Assembly: GCF_040183065.1 (NCBI RefSeq) | Contig: NC_091124.1 | Coordinates: forward strand, 63,446,001 to 63,510,000 | Origin: Periplaneta americana | Taxonomy: Eukaryota; Arthropoda; Insecta; Blattodea; Blattidae | Direction: 5' to 3' | DNA: 64,000 bases | In this document: positions 32,587-43,380 of the stretch, in pieces | How positions within the stretch are numbered: the stretch's first letter is position 1 | Layout: the number at the start of each line of letters is the position of its first letter | Made by a program: the position numbers and the translations under genes | Notes under the pieces: model-generated | What the model was told of the DNA's origin: nothing | Database searches by the model: none | Seen by the model: the letters and a program-made list of their open reading frames with translations, nothing else

Positions 32587-32931
32587 AAAGGCTGGTCCAC
32601 AATAAACCGGGAAAGACAACCAGAACGAGGGAGAACTGGAAATGAAGGACGTGAACGTGAAGATTTTTTATTCACAATAAACCTAGAAAGGAAACGACTA
32701 TGCATATCGATATGTATGTTAATAACGATATGCAAAGTCGATATTACACATTTTGATGTTAGTTGTGTATAATTGACCAATGACGTTCTCTCATGAGTAC
32801 AGCCACGGTGGTTATTTAGTAAGTCTATGGCCACGGTCGACCGTGGTACAGCCCAGCCAACATAAACACAGGTTAATCAACTTCAAAATTTATTACGAGG
32901 AATATTTAAGAATTCAATTTACATAGTAGTA

Positions 32932-34203
32932 GGGTTGCCAACTTTTTAAAGAAAATACGGAAGACTAAGACTGGGTGCATACTTATCTAGCAAAACTACT
33001 TTGCTGGAAACAAAAACGTTTGTTTTTTTCTGAGAATATATATTGCGAATTATGTACTGATTAAAAAGATAATACAAAGATTTTAATCCATGCACGATTA
33101 GATGTTCACTCGGCACCCATCCAGAACAATCAACTATCGGTACGGTAAGTTATTATTTAGTTCGACTTCGTATTTGTAATGGCATTTGTATCGTCTCTAC
33201 TACAGAGCAATTATTATTTGGCAGACTGGTACTTTGATTACTCTTTCTCATGCTTCTACTGGAGTGACATCTCACATCTTTATTCAGCTGTAGCCTACCT
33301 GACTCCTTTGCCCTCTGGCCTCCGTTCTATCTGCTCTGCATATTCCATGCGCATGCGCACAACGAAATGTTTTGCCTTTAAATAATGGTCAGTGTTTGTG
33401 TGACGAGCATTCCCAACTCTGCTCAAAGTTGCTGTATCGTGCTGTACAGCGTTTTTGCTTTTTGCTTAATCATGCTTAAAGTTGCTTAATCGGTGCTGTA
33501 CATCGTTCATGCACTTTGCTCAATTATGTTTAAACTTGCTTAAATATGCTGTATAGAGTTTTTGTATCGTGCTAGATAAGTGTGCGGCATTCCTATATTA
33601 ATCATTGAAAAAACATGTTTGAGCATGTTTAAGCAAAAATGTTTTCTCTTAAAGCAGTTTTTCTAGGTAAGTTTGTGCCCAGCCTAAGGAATCGACAGAA
33701 TTTCACATAGAAAACTGACTAATTATTCGGTTCAGTTATAATGAAAAACAACCTTATTGTACTAATAGTTGAAGTCGACTGCAGTTTGCAGCTTTGATTT
33801 GATTAGATGTGTCGTGCTCCTGTTTCGAACATCTGTATAATTATTGTTCATAAGATAAAACACCCTCTTTGTATGAGCATTACTATTTGGTATGCTAACA
33901 ACACAACTCTCCATTTTTTCCCCAAATTTATAACATTAACATTGTTTGATTTTAAACAGGTGAGCACTAAAATCCATTTATCTTCTTAAAAAATGCATAT
34001 TTTAATGTAAGCTATCTTTGAACAACAAAATTCATCACGTAAATCATCATTCACGGTAAAATAAATAAGAATAAAGAGTTTTACATTATGCTAAAATAAG
34101 GGAGAAAAATGCTCGAAAAGAAGAAAAATACGGGAGCCGGAAGACTGTTAAAAATAAGGGGCAAATAGGGAAATGCCGGGAAATACGAGAGGGTTGGCAA
34201 CCC
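32932..34203. mobile_element. TA-flanked element, gggttgccaac family, copy B
   Basis: Ends gggttgccaac and gttggcaaccc, with TA at 32930-32931 and 34204-34205. Outer parts match copy A (31409-31792). Interrupted by 32970-33683. Confidence 0.85.
32970..33683. mobile_element. MITE-like element nested in copy B
   Basis: Inverted ends ctgggtgcatacttatctag and ctaggtaagtttgtgcccag (imperfect), flanked by the direct repeat ctaag (32965-32969, 33684-33688). The right half has short internal repeats of a ttgcttaat / tgctgtacatcg type near 33420-33570. The plus-strand ORF at 33179 has no recognised domain. Confidence 0.75.
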
Positions 34204-34529
34204 TACGTCTGGTCACATTACGCGTAGCATATATTGAAAGTGATTCTACTGAATTTCTGGGTGAGGAATAAATTATATCACGAATTCACGACCTCATTGC
34301 CACAGTATTATATACGACGACGAAATAGGTTTTTTGATAACAGAATGAAAATTAAAACTTCGCCAACCTTCACGTTCCGTTTCTGTTCCCGAGCTCCGGT
34401 AAGCTTCTCGTTAATTGTAAATACCCGTACTCACTTTCATATAAATAAATAGATAAATAAATATATATAAACAATTTTTCGCTCTCGTTCTCGTCGTTTC
34501 AGTTCCCGATTTATCGTGAGCCAGCCTTT

Positions 34530-34929
34530 TTCCTGACTAGCGATTCGTTTAATAGCGACACAAAATTCGTTTTCATTTAGTCCAGCGAGGTGTGGCAATT
34601 CCTTTTGCCACCCAGCTGACGATCGGAGTTCTTACACATTTCTCATGCGCACGCATCTACCGTAGAAATTTTGCAAACGGAGCAGTCTCACGTTTCTCTA
34701 GCGCGCGCATCTATTGTAGGCCTAACAATTTTACAAACGCAGGCGTTAAGCTACGCATTGCAAACGGTGATGGCAATCGGCATAAATCTAATAACAGCTG
34801 ATTCTGTACATAGTTAATGTTTTATTCATAATTTAATTGTAAAAAGAAACTGCCTTTCTCATATTTCATTCTGTTGAAGATAATCTGTTGCATGACTTGC
34901 ATGATTTGAAGGTCGTTCACAGAATGTAA
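34530..34929. other. No gene recognised
   Basis: Two short similar blocks (tctcatgcgcacgcatctac and tctctagcgcgcgcatctat) lie at 34640 and 34694. No gene. Confidence 0.4.
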
Positions 34930-34939
34930 AAATGTATAG

Positions 34940-35285
34940 TAAAAAAAAAAAAGTAAATCCATGGCGCTACAGCCCTGAAGGGCCAAGTCCGACCAGCCGG
35001 CTGCTGGCCTCACATTCACATGCCGAAGCAGAGGTGGACGATCATCCAATCAGAATGGAGGTATCGTGTGGTTAGCACGATGATCCCCCCAGCCGTTATA
35101 GCTGGTTTGCTGAACCGGATTTTCGCTACCTATCGTAGCTCCCCAAGTGCATCACGATGCTGAGTGGGCACCGGTCCCATACACTGGCCGAAATTTCATG
35201 AGAAAATTTCTTCCCCCATGAGGACTCGAACGAGCGCGCATTCCGTAACGTGAGTCCTAGGCAGGATGCCTTAGAGCGCGACGCC
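34940..35285 (-). mobile_element. tRNA-SINE with conserved core domain
   Basis: Flanked by the 10 bp TSD aaatgtatag (34930-34939, 35286-35295). Read on the minus strand, it begins with a tRNA-like head (cgttcgagtcctc as B box, near 35220) and ends with a GC-rich core (gaccagccggctgctggcc on the plus strand) and a homopolymer tail at 34941. The same core, diverged, occurs at 52624-52745 and 56755-56887. Confidence 0.85.
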
Positions 35286-35382
35286 AAATGTATAGATACA
35301 AGTTAATTGCACCTACAAATTATATCACGGACTGCCGCTGAGATGTAATATCACAGGCCTTATGAATATCAACAGATCCACC

Positions 35383-35845
35383 ACTGTGGAGTAATAGCAC
35401 AATCTAGTATATACCATAGACAAATAAATATACAGTCACGAAGCTCAATACGTAGTAAATATGCATCCATAGATAGTTGCTAACCACTAGGATCGCTAGA
35501 ATCGCCTCATTACAGACAATGCGAAATAGTACCGACACAGTCTATTGTTCCTAGCACCCTCACAACTCAAGCTTCGTGACTGTATATACTAAACTGTGGT
35601 AATAGCATGTTCGACTGTGCAACGAGCGGACCCGGTTTCAAATCCTGGTTGGGACAAGTTACCTGGTATATGTTTTTTTTTTTTTTTTCGGGGTTTTTCT
35701 TCAAATCATTAAGAGCAAATGCTTGTAACTTTCGGCACTGTACCCAGAATTTATTTATCACCCTATCACCTTCATTTCACTCAAATGTTAGATAACCATT
35801 GTAGTTGATAAAACGTTGTAAAACATATCAATAAAAGTATCAACG
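35383..35845 (+). mobile_element. SINE family 3, split by a MITE
   Basis: The head actgtggagtaatagca (to 35399) continues after the MITE at 35608 with tgttcgactgtgc and the B box ggtttcaaatcct. A T-run at 35671-35687 and a 3' end gttgataaaacgttgtaaaa follow. The MITE landed between the A and B boxes. Confidence 0.85.
35400..35598. mobile_element. MITE, cacagtcta family, inside a SINE
   Basis: 199 bp with a perfect 9 bp TSD gtaatagca (35391-35399, 35599-35607). The interior is in opposite orientation to the copies at 11105 and 57498. Confidence 0.95.
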
Positions 35846-36084
35846 AGAACTAGATATGTTTCATCATCTGCATTGTTTCTCTTCTCTGTGGTTGATGAAG
35901 AACGAAAAGGTTATCAGTACAGGACGAGGACCTTACTAACCTACAGTCACGTTGTGCCTAATTCAGCTAATTTTCAACCATATCTGTGAAGCTCTTCCTA
36001 AATTTAGCAATGGTACCCTTATAGCTTCATTTCCAGTTAGGTACTGCTAGATCTTTAAAATGGAAGATAGCTAGCCTACACTTG
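35846..36084. other. No gene recognised
   Basis: Short unassigned stretch. Confidence 0.4.
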
Positions 36085-36089
36085 TTATC

Positions 36090-36143
<54 letters not shown>

Positions 36144-36165
36144 GTTATTGTTATTGTTATTGATA
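36085..36165. repeat. (TTA)n / (TTGTTA)n microsatellite
   Basis: About 19 pure tta units, then ttgtta variants. Confidence 0.95.
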
Positions 36166-36190
36166 TTGTTAATTTTATTAGTAACAACAA

Positions 36191-36954
36191 TGTAATTTAT
36201 TCCTCACAACAATAATTCCTTTCTACAATTCGCCTTAAACGCTCTCGGCAACAATTGGATCTTCACTCAACACAGTATTCGTTATAGCACTCCACCGACG
36301 ACAATGACAGTTTACTTGGATTATTACGCACAACAATGAACTGTTAATCTTAACTAATATTTACAAAGCACTATTTACAAATCAGAACTACCAGTTCTCA
36401 GTTCACAGTTCTTCTATCTCAGTCACTCGAGTTCACAGTATCTCGAACCACAGACCTTCAGAGGCAGTTCACTGTACTCGAACTCGGGTCCCTCCAACTG
36501 CGGTCCACTGCACTCGAACTCAGGTCCCTCCAACTGCGGTCCACTGCACTCGAACTCAGGCCTTCGGATGCTGACGCAGATGCGGACGCACACTCGAGTC
36601 GAACTCCGGTTGGCTTGCTTGCTCTGGCTTTCTCACTGACTGAATAACTGAAAACTCTGCTCTAGTTCGCTGGCGCCTGCTCTTTTATAGCAAAATCATA
36701 GTTGCGAGAACCTTCTACAGGTGTGTAGAGAATTATCTCAATATCTCTACATCGACAGACGTCTGGAATAGTCGAGAAGGTCGTTCCACATCCACTGCGT
36801 CAAGTAGCAGCTGCGCGCAGACTCGTTGCGTTGACGTAATACACCCTCTCTCTTCTCTCCACCGCGCGACGTCACTCAATGTTCCGTGGAGCCTGTGCGA
36901 TCTGCTTTCTTGCGGGACGCTGGTCGTGAGTTCGATTCTCACGTCGCTGTCACA
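36191..36954 (-). mobile_element. Probable solo LTR
   Basis: On the minus strand it starts tgtgacagcgacgtg (36954) and ends aattaca (36191), a TGT...ACA form. A TATA box (tataaaag on the minus strand, 36682-36689) lies ~270 bp in, with a GC-rich leader after it that holds a ~38 bp tandem repeat (36470-36565; ctccaactgcggtccactgc twice). The first 50 bp resemble a tRNA T-arm (cgtgagttcgattctcacg on plus). No TSD was found and no internal genes follow, so it could also be a recombined LTR end. Confidence 0.5.
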
Positions 36955-37169
36955 ATATTTTGTGAAACTACTAAATATACATAGGCTAAATAGAAATAAT
37001 TGGGACGAAATTCGAATACAAACTGCTGAGCCATTTATACCCGAACCCACACTTTCTGAAGTCGAAATTGAGTTAGAAAATCTGTAAAAGTACAAGTCTT
37101 CAGGTTCCGATCAAATTCCAGCAAAATTAATACAAGAGAGTGGAAGCACATTATCTAGGGAAATTTATA

Positions 37170-37430
37170 ACCAGAGGACACAATACATCTACATATGCCG
37201 ATCACATAACCAATGCTAACCATACATACAATAACATAAATGCGAACATGGAAATCCTACACATACAACCCAAGAACCAAAAACTCAACACACTAGAACA
37301 ATATGAAATATACAAACTCACTAAAACACACCCCGATCAAATTCTCAACACACACAGATCAATTTCAGTACACACATACTATTTGACTCCACTTTTCAAC
37401 ACCTTTCAACAATCAAACGCACCCACATAA
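37170..37430 (+). pseudogene. Penelope-like GIY-YIG endonuclease C-terminus
   Basis: An open frame of about 86 codons to the stop at 37430: YADHITNANHTYNNINANME then ILHIQPKNQKLNTLEQYEIY. The H-I-x-x-x-N-H, M-x-I-L-H and L-N-x-L-E-x-x-x-I-Y spacing is that of the GIY-YIG endonuclease domain downstream of the RT in Penelope-like elements. The GIY and YIG motifs and the whole RT are missing. It stays in frame with an upstream ATG of the host LINE only by chance. Confidence 0.7.
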
Positions 37431-37467
37431 CAGGCAGAGAAGTTCGAGATGACGCCGAGATCTAGTA

Positions 37468-37511
37468 GGCTCTGAGGATGGTGTGATGAAGCACCGAAAC
37501 AGCTGTAAGCC
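37468..37511 (+). ncRNA. Hammerhead-ribozyme-like fold
   Basis: Stem I ggct/agcc (37468-37471, 37508-37511), core ctgagga (37472-37478), stem II ggtgt/gcacc with a gatgaa loop (37480-37495), then gaaa. Stem III is acag/ctgt without a loop, followed by the gta cleavage triplet (37505-37507). This fits the small-stem-III hammerheads reported in Penelope-like elements. One extra base (t at 37479) sits between core and stem II, so activity is doubtful. Confidence 0.6.
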
Positions 37512-37920
37512 GCACAAACTTACATAACTAACACGAGTAAGTCCGCTAGTTAATCAATTACTTAAATTTATAAGCTTGTACTTGCTATTTGGAAAAAGGA
37601 AATTGTACCAGAACAATGGAAAGAGTCCGTAATTGTACCTATTTTTAAGAAGGGGGACAAGATTAACTGTAGTAACTTTCGAGGAATATCACTTTTGATG
37701 ACGCCGTATAAAATTTTGTCCAATATTCTTTAGAGAAGATAAACTCCATATGTAGATGATATTTTGGGGATCATCAGTGCGGTTTTAGGCGTAATAGATA
37801 GGCTATTGATAAGATTTTTTGTATTCGACAGATATTGGAGAAAAAAATGGGAGTATAAGGGTACAGTACATCAGTTATTCATAGATTTCAAAAAGGCATA
37901 TGACTTGGTTAAGAGAGAAG

Positions 37921-38104
<184 letters not shown>

Positions 38105-38496
38105 CATACAATGAAAAAAGAGATATATAATATTCTTGCTGAATTTGGTATTCCCAAGAAACTAGTTCGATTAATTAAAATGCGACTCAGTGAAACTTGC
38201 AGCAGAGTCCATATAGGCCAGTTTCTATCTGATACTTTTTCAATTCTCTGCGGGCTAAAGCAAGGAGATGCACTATCACCTTTACTTTTTAAGTTCGCTC
38301 TAGAATATGCCATTAGGAAAGTTCAGGATAACAGAGAGGGTTTGAAATTGAAGGGGTTACATCAACTTCTTGTCTTTGTAGATGATGTGAATATGTTAGG
38401 AGAAAATCCACAAACCATTAGGGAAAACACGCAAATTTTACTTGAAGCAAGCAAGGCGATAGGTTTGGAAGTAAATCCCGAAAAGACAAAGTATAT

Positions 38497-38739
38497 TGGA
38501 TTATTTTACGACGCTGTATCAACATCTAGGTTATTTAGCATCTGAATGAAATGAAGGTGATAATGCCGGTGAAATGAGTCCGGGGTCCAGCACCGAAAGT
38601 TACCCAGCATTTGCTCGTATTGGGTTGAGGGAAAACCCCGGAAAAAACCTCAACCAGGTAACTTGCCCCGACCGGGATTCGAACCTGGGCCACCTGGTTT
38701 CGCGGCCAAACGCGCTGACGTTACTCCACAGGAGTGGAC
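38497..38739 (-). mobile_element. SINE family 1 inside a LINE
   Basis: Complete reverse-oriented copy (gggattcgaacctggg as B box complement) with a perfect 12 bp TSD gacaaagtatat (38485-38496, 38740-38751). The TSD lies in the KTKY codons of the RT. Confidence 0.97.
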
Positions 38740-39410
38740 GACAAAGTATATGATTATGTCTCGTGACCAGAATATTGCATGAAATGGAAATATAAAAATT
38801 AGAGATTTATCCTTCTAAGAGGTGGAAAAATTCAAATAACTTGGAGCAACAGTAACAAATGTAAATTACACTCGGGAGGAAATTAAATGCAGAATAAATA
38901 TGGGAAATGCCTGTTATTATTCGGTTGAGAAGCTTTTGTCATTTAGTCTACTGTTAAAAAATCTTAAATTTAGAATTTATAAAATAGTTATATTACCGGT
39001 TGTTCTCATTTTGAGAGAGGAACATAGGTTAAGGGTGTTTGAGAATAAGTTTCTTAGAAAAATATTTGGGGCTAACAATAAGAGGCATGAAGTTACAGGA
39101 TAATGGAGAAAGTTACACAACTCAGAACTGCACGCATTGCATTCTTCACCTGACATAATTAGAAATATTAAATCCAGACGTTTGAGATGGGCAGGGCATG
39201 TAGAACGTATGAGCGAATCCAAAAATGCCAGAGGGAAAAATACCTTTGGGGAGGCCAAGACGTAAGATCGGAGGATAATATTAAAATGGATTTGAGGGAG
39301 GTGGAATATGATGATAGAGACTGGATTAATCTTGCACAGGATGGGGACCAATGGCAGGCTTATGTGAGGGTGACAATGAACCTCCGGGTTCCTTAAAAGC
39401 CAGTAAGTAA

Positions 39411-39931
39411 GTATACTGGTAATGATATTAAATTGATATTAGCCTCCGCGATTGTGAGACAGGCGACTTTGTGTCAACTTGGTAGTGAATGATTCGAGAG
39501 ACACAAAAAATGACTAAGTACCCTCTGGAAGTCCTCGAATTTCCAGTACCTAGGCTGTAGAAAATTTATTCCACATGTTAATTTCCTTTCATATTTTTAT
39601 TTACTAAATTAATGATTTAATTTTCACTGAAAAGAAAATGTGTGCACACTATAGTTATAAAAAAAACGTCGTTTAACTAAGTAAATTAACATGTATGCAA
39701 GAAAATATTCGTAATCTTCAGTAGGTACTGGTACATAAGAAAAGAGGTTATGTTTTATTTTATAATTTTCTATGAATATTTATATTTGTTTTGTATTTAT
39801 TCTTATTTCTTGTCTCGTCATATCTGAATTACAATTATCTAATTATTTTTTTTTCTTAATCTATATTTAGCTGAAATAGCTGGTCAGATATGATGACTCT
39901 GCTGTGTGCCAGAAGATATGTTGCTTGCTGA
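39411..39931. other. AT-rich, no gene recognised
   Basis: Nothing supported. Confidence 0.4.
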
Positions 39932-40090
39932 CTGACAAGGCCAAGTGTTCCTTCATGGGATGGAGATGATGAAGATGATGGTCGAGAATTGGTGGAATGG
40001 TGGGAGGAGAAACGGGAGTACTTAGACAAAACATATTACAAACCAGTGTTTGTGCTTATGACATCTACGTTGAATTCACCAGATTTTTAA
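39932..40090 (+). other. Acidic, Trp-rich short reading frame, possible exon remnant
   Basis: 52 codons between stops, including PSWDGDDEDDGRELVEWWEE then KREYLDKTYYKPVF. The composition (clustered Asp/Glu, three Trp) is unlike the AT-driven ORFs around it and looks protein-like. A weak acceptor (ctgactgacaag, ending 39939) could start an exon in this frame. No domain recognised; it could equally be an old transposon piece. Confidence 0.25.
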
Positions 40091-40479
40091 ATTGGATTTC
40101 GGATGGGAAAAATTAGTGGCGGTTCTAGAAAGACTTTTGTTTTTTTTGGAGGTAGGCTAAACTTAAGTAGTCATACATCTTCAATTATTTATCATCATTC
40201 ATCACCATCACAAGGGACCCAGAAACATGAGAGAAAAAAATGGATGCTCAGTACTGATTAAAAAAATTGAACTTTGGTGTATCCATGTTGTGTTTGAACA
40301 GATCAAAACAATAAAATTATACACTGTTACCGGTACTGAAAATGAAATACTTAAAAAAGAAATTGAACAAAATTAATTGAAAATGTACTCCTCAGAAAAT
40401 CAGAATCACTCACACAATACTTTTCTGAAGAATGAATTTCTTGTAACGATTATATGCTCTGTAGCATTAAGTCATGAAA

Positions 40480-40650
40480 TGCAACTCAATCCTAAAAAAA
40501 AATTGATTTCACAATAAGCATTGATTTTATTGACTCTATATATAACTTGTTTTTTTCGTCAGTTCACAGTGAGTTCATGCGGGAGAACAGTCTTTCAACA
40601 TTTGTATTTGTACCAGTGATACATATGACAAACTCTATCACTTTTTCAAA
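40480..40650 (-). pseudogene. hAT transposase C-terminal dimerisation region
   Basis: Minus strand: FEKVIEFVICITGTNTNVER then LFSRMNSL, stop, TDEKNKLYIESIKSMLIVK. The N-V-E-R-x-F-S-x-M-N and W-T-x-E-K pattern is the hAT dimerisation block; the usual Trp codon is a stop (tga). Related to 61835-62085. Confidence 0.7.
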
Positions 40651-40732
40651 TTTGGGAACTTTTCATCAACACTTTTAACACATCCACATAGACTTCATCT
40701 AAATATTTTGGTATATGAGTATTTCGTTCAAT

Positions 40733-41344
40733 CAGGATTGCCAGACGTCCTGGATTTCCCAGGATTGTTCTGGATTTTAATAGTGTGTCCTGTATCCTGG
40801 ATGGGTTTTATTTTTCCTGGAATGTGGAAAAAAAAATTGGACAAATTCTATTTTTTGCTCATTTCTATAACATTATTTTTAAAGTTCCTTATTCATTTAT
40901 CAAGACCTTGTCCAACTTATGTTCAATGTCGTCATTGCTGCCTGGTGCTTCCTATCGAGCCCTATTGAAATAAAAACAATAGTAGGCCTACTGTAGAATG
41001 TATTGGATATTATACAGTATACAGTAGGCCTATCTTTATTCTTTACTCTCTTTGGAAGTTGGTTTATTATTGAGAGGATTTGAACACTGTATTATCGTGC
41101 TCTTTTCCTGTATAGATCAGGCTGTAATATGACATTATTTTTCCGACTTTATCAATAATTAAAACGAAATTTTATAATCTAGCAAAAATGTAAGTAAATT
41201 AAAAGTTAAGGCTCTGTATAATTAGTTGAAGTACATAAAATCAGTTGTCTTGCAAATTGAATTAATCTTAAGTGTTTAGTCACGTTAAGGTACGCATTAT
41301 TATCACCTGTCCTGGATTCCTGGTTAGAAAATCTGGAAACCCTG
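40733..41344. mobile_element. Non-autonomous hAT-like element
   Basis: Starts caggattgccaga and ends tctggaaaccctg, with flanking octamers cgttcaat and ccttcaat (seven of eight match). Internal cctggatt repeats near both ends. No transposase core. Confidence 0.6.
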
Positions 41345-41889
41345 CCTTCAATTCACTATCTTCTTCAGAATTCATTTGCATCATAGTACCGGTATCTATT
41401 GTATTAAGAACATTGTATACATTCAGTGTCACCTCAAATGTTGCCAACGTAACGAATTCCAATGTCACCATTAGTGATGGAGACTAATATTTATAATAAA
41501 GCAGCGATTAATATTCCCAGTTTTGTTTTTTCAGTTACTAATTTTTAAACATTAAGCAAAAACATGTCCCGAAAACCTCTTTTGGGACAACGGGACACAT
41601 TGGCGAAAAAAGAGAACCAGCATCATCATCATCATCATCATAATCATCATCATCATCGTCGTCATCTTTATTATTTTCTTTCTCTTATTCATCCTTCTTT
41701 TCTTTTACAGTATTAGACCATATGACCAGCTACAATTTCCCTTCCATCTTTCAAATAATTTTGCAAGAAGTCTGCTTTTTTCTCGGGGTAGTGTCAGAGG
41801 ATCTATCTTGGTAGCTTCTTTCTCTTATTGTAATACAATAGTTTTTTTTTTCTGTACTGTCCTATAAATTCTATTATCCCATCCTAGCA
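41345..41889. other. No gene; (CAT)n tract
   Basis: Contains an imperfect catcat microsatellite at 41620-41665 and nothing else recognised. Confidence 0.5.
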
Positions 41890-41898
41890 TTATAAACA

Positions 41899-42125
41899 TA
41901 ATGTTATGTTTTATTTAATAATGCTCGCAACTGCCGAGGTTATATCAACGTCGCCAGTGTGCCGGAATTTTGTCCCGCAGGAGTTCTTTTATATGCCAGT
42001 AAATCTACTGACATGAGTCTGTCACATTTAAGCACTCTTAAATGCCATTGACCTAGGCCGGGATCGATCCCGCAGCCTCGGGCACAGAAGGCCAGTGCTA
42101 TAATAACTGCGCCACCCAGGTGAAT
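41899..42125 (-). mobile_element. tRNA-derived SINE, family 4
   Basis: TSD ttataaaca (41890-41898, 42126-42134). Minus strand begins with the A box tggcgcagtt and the B-box-like gggatcgatcccgg, then gtagatttactggcat and a cgggacaaaattccgg block. I remember it as a common cockroach/termite SINE; that memory is unverified. Confidence 0.85.
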
Positions 42126-42134
42126 TTATAAACA

Positions 42135-42597
42135 GGTTGTTACTACATCCAATGTCGTGCCTAATCGGCTTATTATGGCACGCATGCCAATAATAGCAAT
42201 GACGTATTCACTATGACATAATACCCGAACGCTTGGGTGGGAATTTATTAGTTCTACCTGTTCTGACATATAGGCTAATATAACTGTTTCGTTAGACACG
42301 TTGACATTTTTGGCATTCTGTCAGGCCACAAATTTGTTGTACTCCCTCTCATACAACTCCCTAGACTTTCCAGGTACTAGCATAGCCTCTGCCTCTTTCA
42401 CTGCGTTAATTATTTCTTCCCGAACATCAGCCTTTTTTTTTTATTCATTCTCTGTTCAATCCCACTGCCAGGCGCAACTAATCAATATGATCAATACGAA
42501 CATATCAACACTTATGTCAGCTATGGATGCCGAATTATTTCATAATTTATTTCCTACAATTTATAATGCTAAGATGCCATAAAGTGTTGTATCCAAC
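42135..42597. other. No gene recognised
   Basis: A 93-codon ORF at 42301-42582 is Ser/Phe-rich without a domain. Confidence 0.4.
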
Positions 42598-42693
42598 TCG
42601 TGGATAATCTTATTATGACATTCGTAAAAATTGTCACATTCATTATCGTTCATGCGACAAACATTCACTCATGCCATAATCATCAAGATTATC
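42598..42693. repeat. Small inverted repeat
   Basis: gtggataatctt faces aagattatccac, with ttatgaca / tgccataa next to them. Possibly a short MITE. Confidence 0.6.
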
Positions 42694-42835
42694 CACTTGT
42701 TGCTTAAATAACTATTCTATTATGGTACCGGTACCTGTGATATTTTGATACCTCCAATTATGTATTTATTTTGTGATAAAGAATTATTTAGTAGAAAAGT
42801 ACATTCCGTTAATAAAACTTTAAAATTGTATTTTA

Positions 42836-42965
42836 CGGTGGTGTAATGGTTATCATTTTCACTTTCATTTGGGAGGTCAGCGGTTTGATCCCAGAGGCTG
42901 CTATCCTGACTTGAATATTAAGGATTTTCCAAGTCTCTTCACGCGAATGCTGGGATAGTACCAGT
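42836..42965 (+). mobile_element. tRNA-derived SINE fragment, family 5
   Basis: A box tggtgtaatgg (~42840) and B box ggtttgatccc (~42890) with tRNA spacing; short body (gggatagtacc) before the next SINE. Confidence 0.6.
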
Positions 42966-42971
42966 TACAGT

Positions 42972-43220
42972 CCACTGCTGAGGAGTAACAGCACTTCTGA
43001 CCTTGAAACGAGCGGGCTCGGGTTCAAATCTTGGTTGTGACAAGTCATTTGGTTGGGTTTTTTCCGAGGTTTTTCCCAACTGTAAGGCAAATGTCAGGTA
43101 ATCTATGGCGGATCCTCGGCCTCATCTCGCCAAATACCATCTCGCTATCACCAATTTCATCGACGCTGAATAACCTCGTAGTTGATACAGCGTCATTAAA
43201 TAACCAAGTAAAAAAAAACA
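42972..43220 (+). mobile_element. tRNA-derived SINE, family 3
   Basis: Head cactgctgaggagtaacagc, B box gggttcaaatcttgg, body ccgaggtttttccc and catctcgccaaatacc, 3' end gttgatacagcgtcattaaa with an A-tail. Same family as 28452 (reverse). Confidence 0.85.
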
Positions 43221-43376
43221 TGACTACCTGGGACTGGTCTGCATAGGAATGCTCTGTATGTGCAACATATTAGCCATCATCTTCTGTATATGGAAAGTGC
43301 AGTCCAAGGTGGCATATTTAGATGGCTAATGAAAGAAAACAAATTGCTGTCACCAAAATATGAGTTCGCCCATGTG
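43221..43376. other. No gene recognised
   Basis: Nothing supported. Confidence 0.3.
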
Positions 43377-43380
43377 TTAA

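Larger units (their letters stand above)
32587..34529. mobile_element. aaggctgg-family element with two nested MITEs
   Basis: Left end aaggctggtccacaataaac and right end tttatcgtgagccagccttt match the termini of the small MITE at 27763. Another TA-flanked element lies inside it, so the native length is about 670 bp. Internal arm motif gaacgtgaa recurs in inverted form (ttcacgttc, near 34370). Confidence 0.75.
37170..37563 (+). mobile_element. Penelope-like element 3' end
   Basis: Flanked by the 9 bp TSD aaatttata (37161-37169, 37564-37572), which lies inside the EIY codons of the LINE. It encodes the tail of a GIY-YIG endonuclease domain and ends after a hammerhead-like fold with gagtaagtccgctagttaat. 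5'-truncated. Confidence 0.8.
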
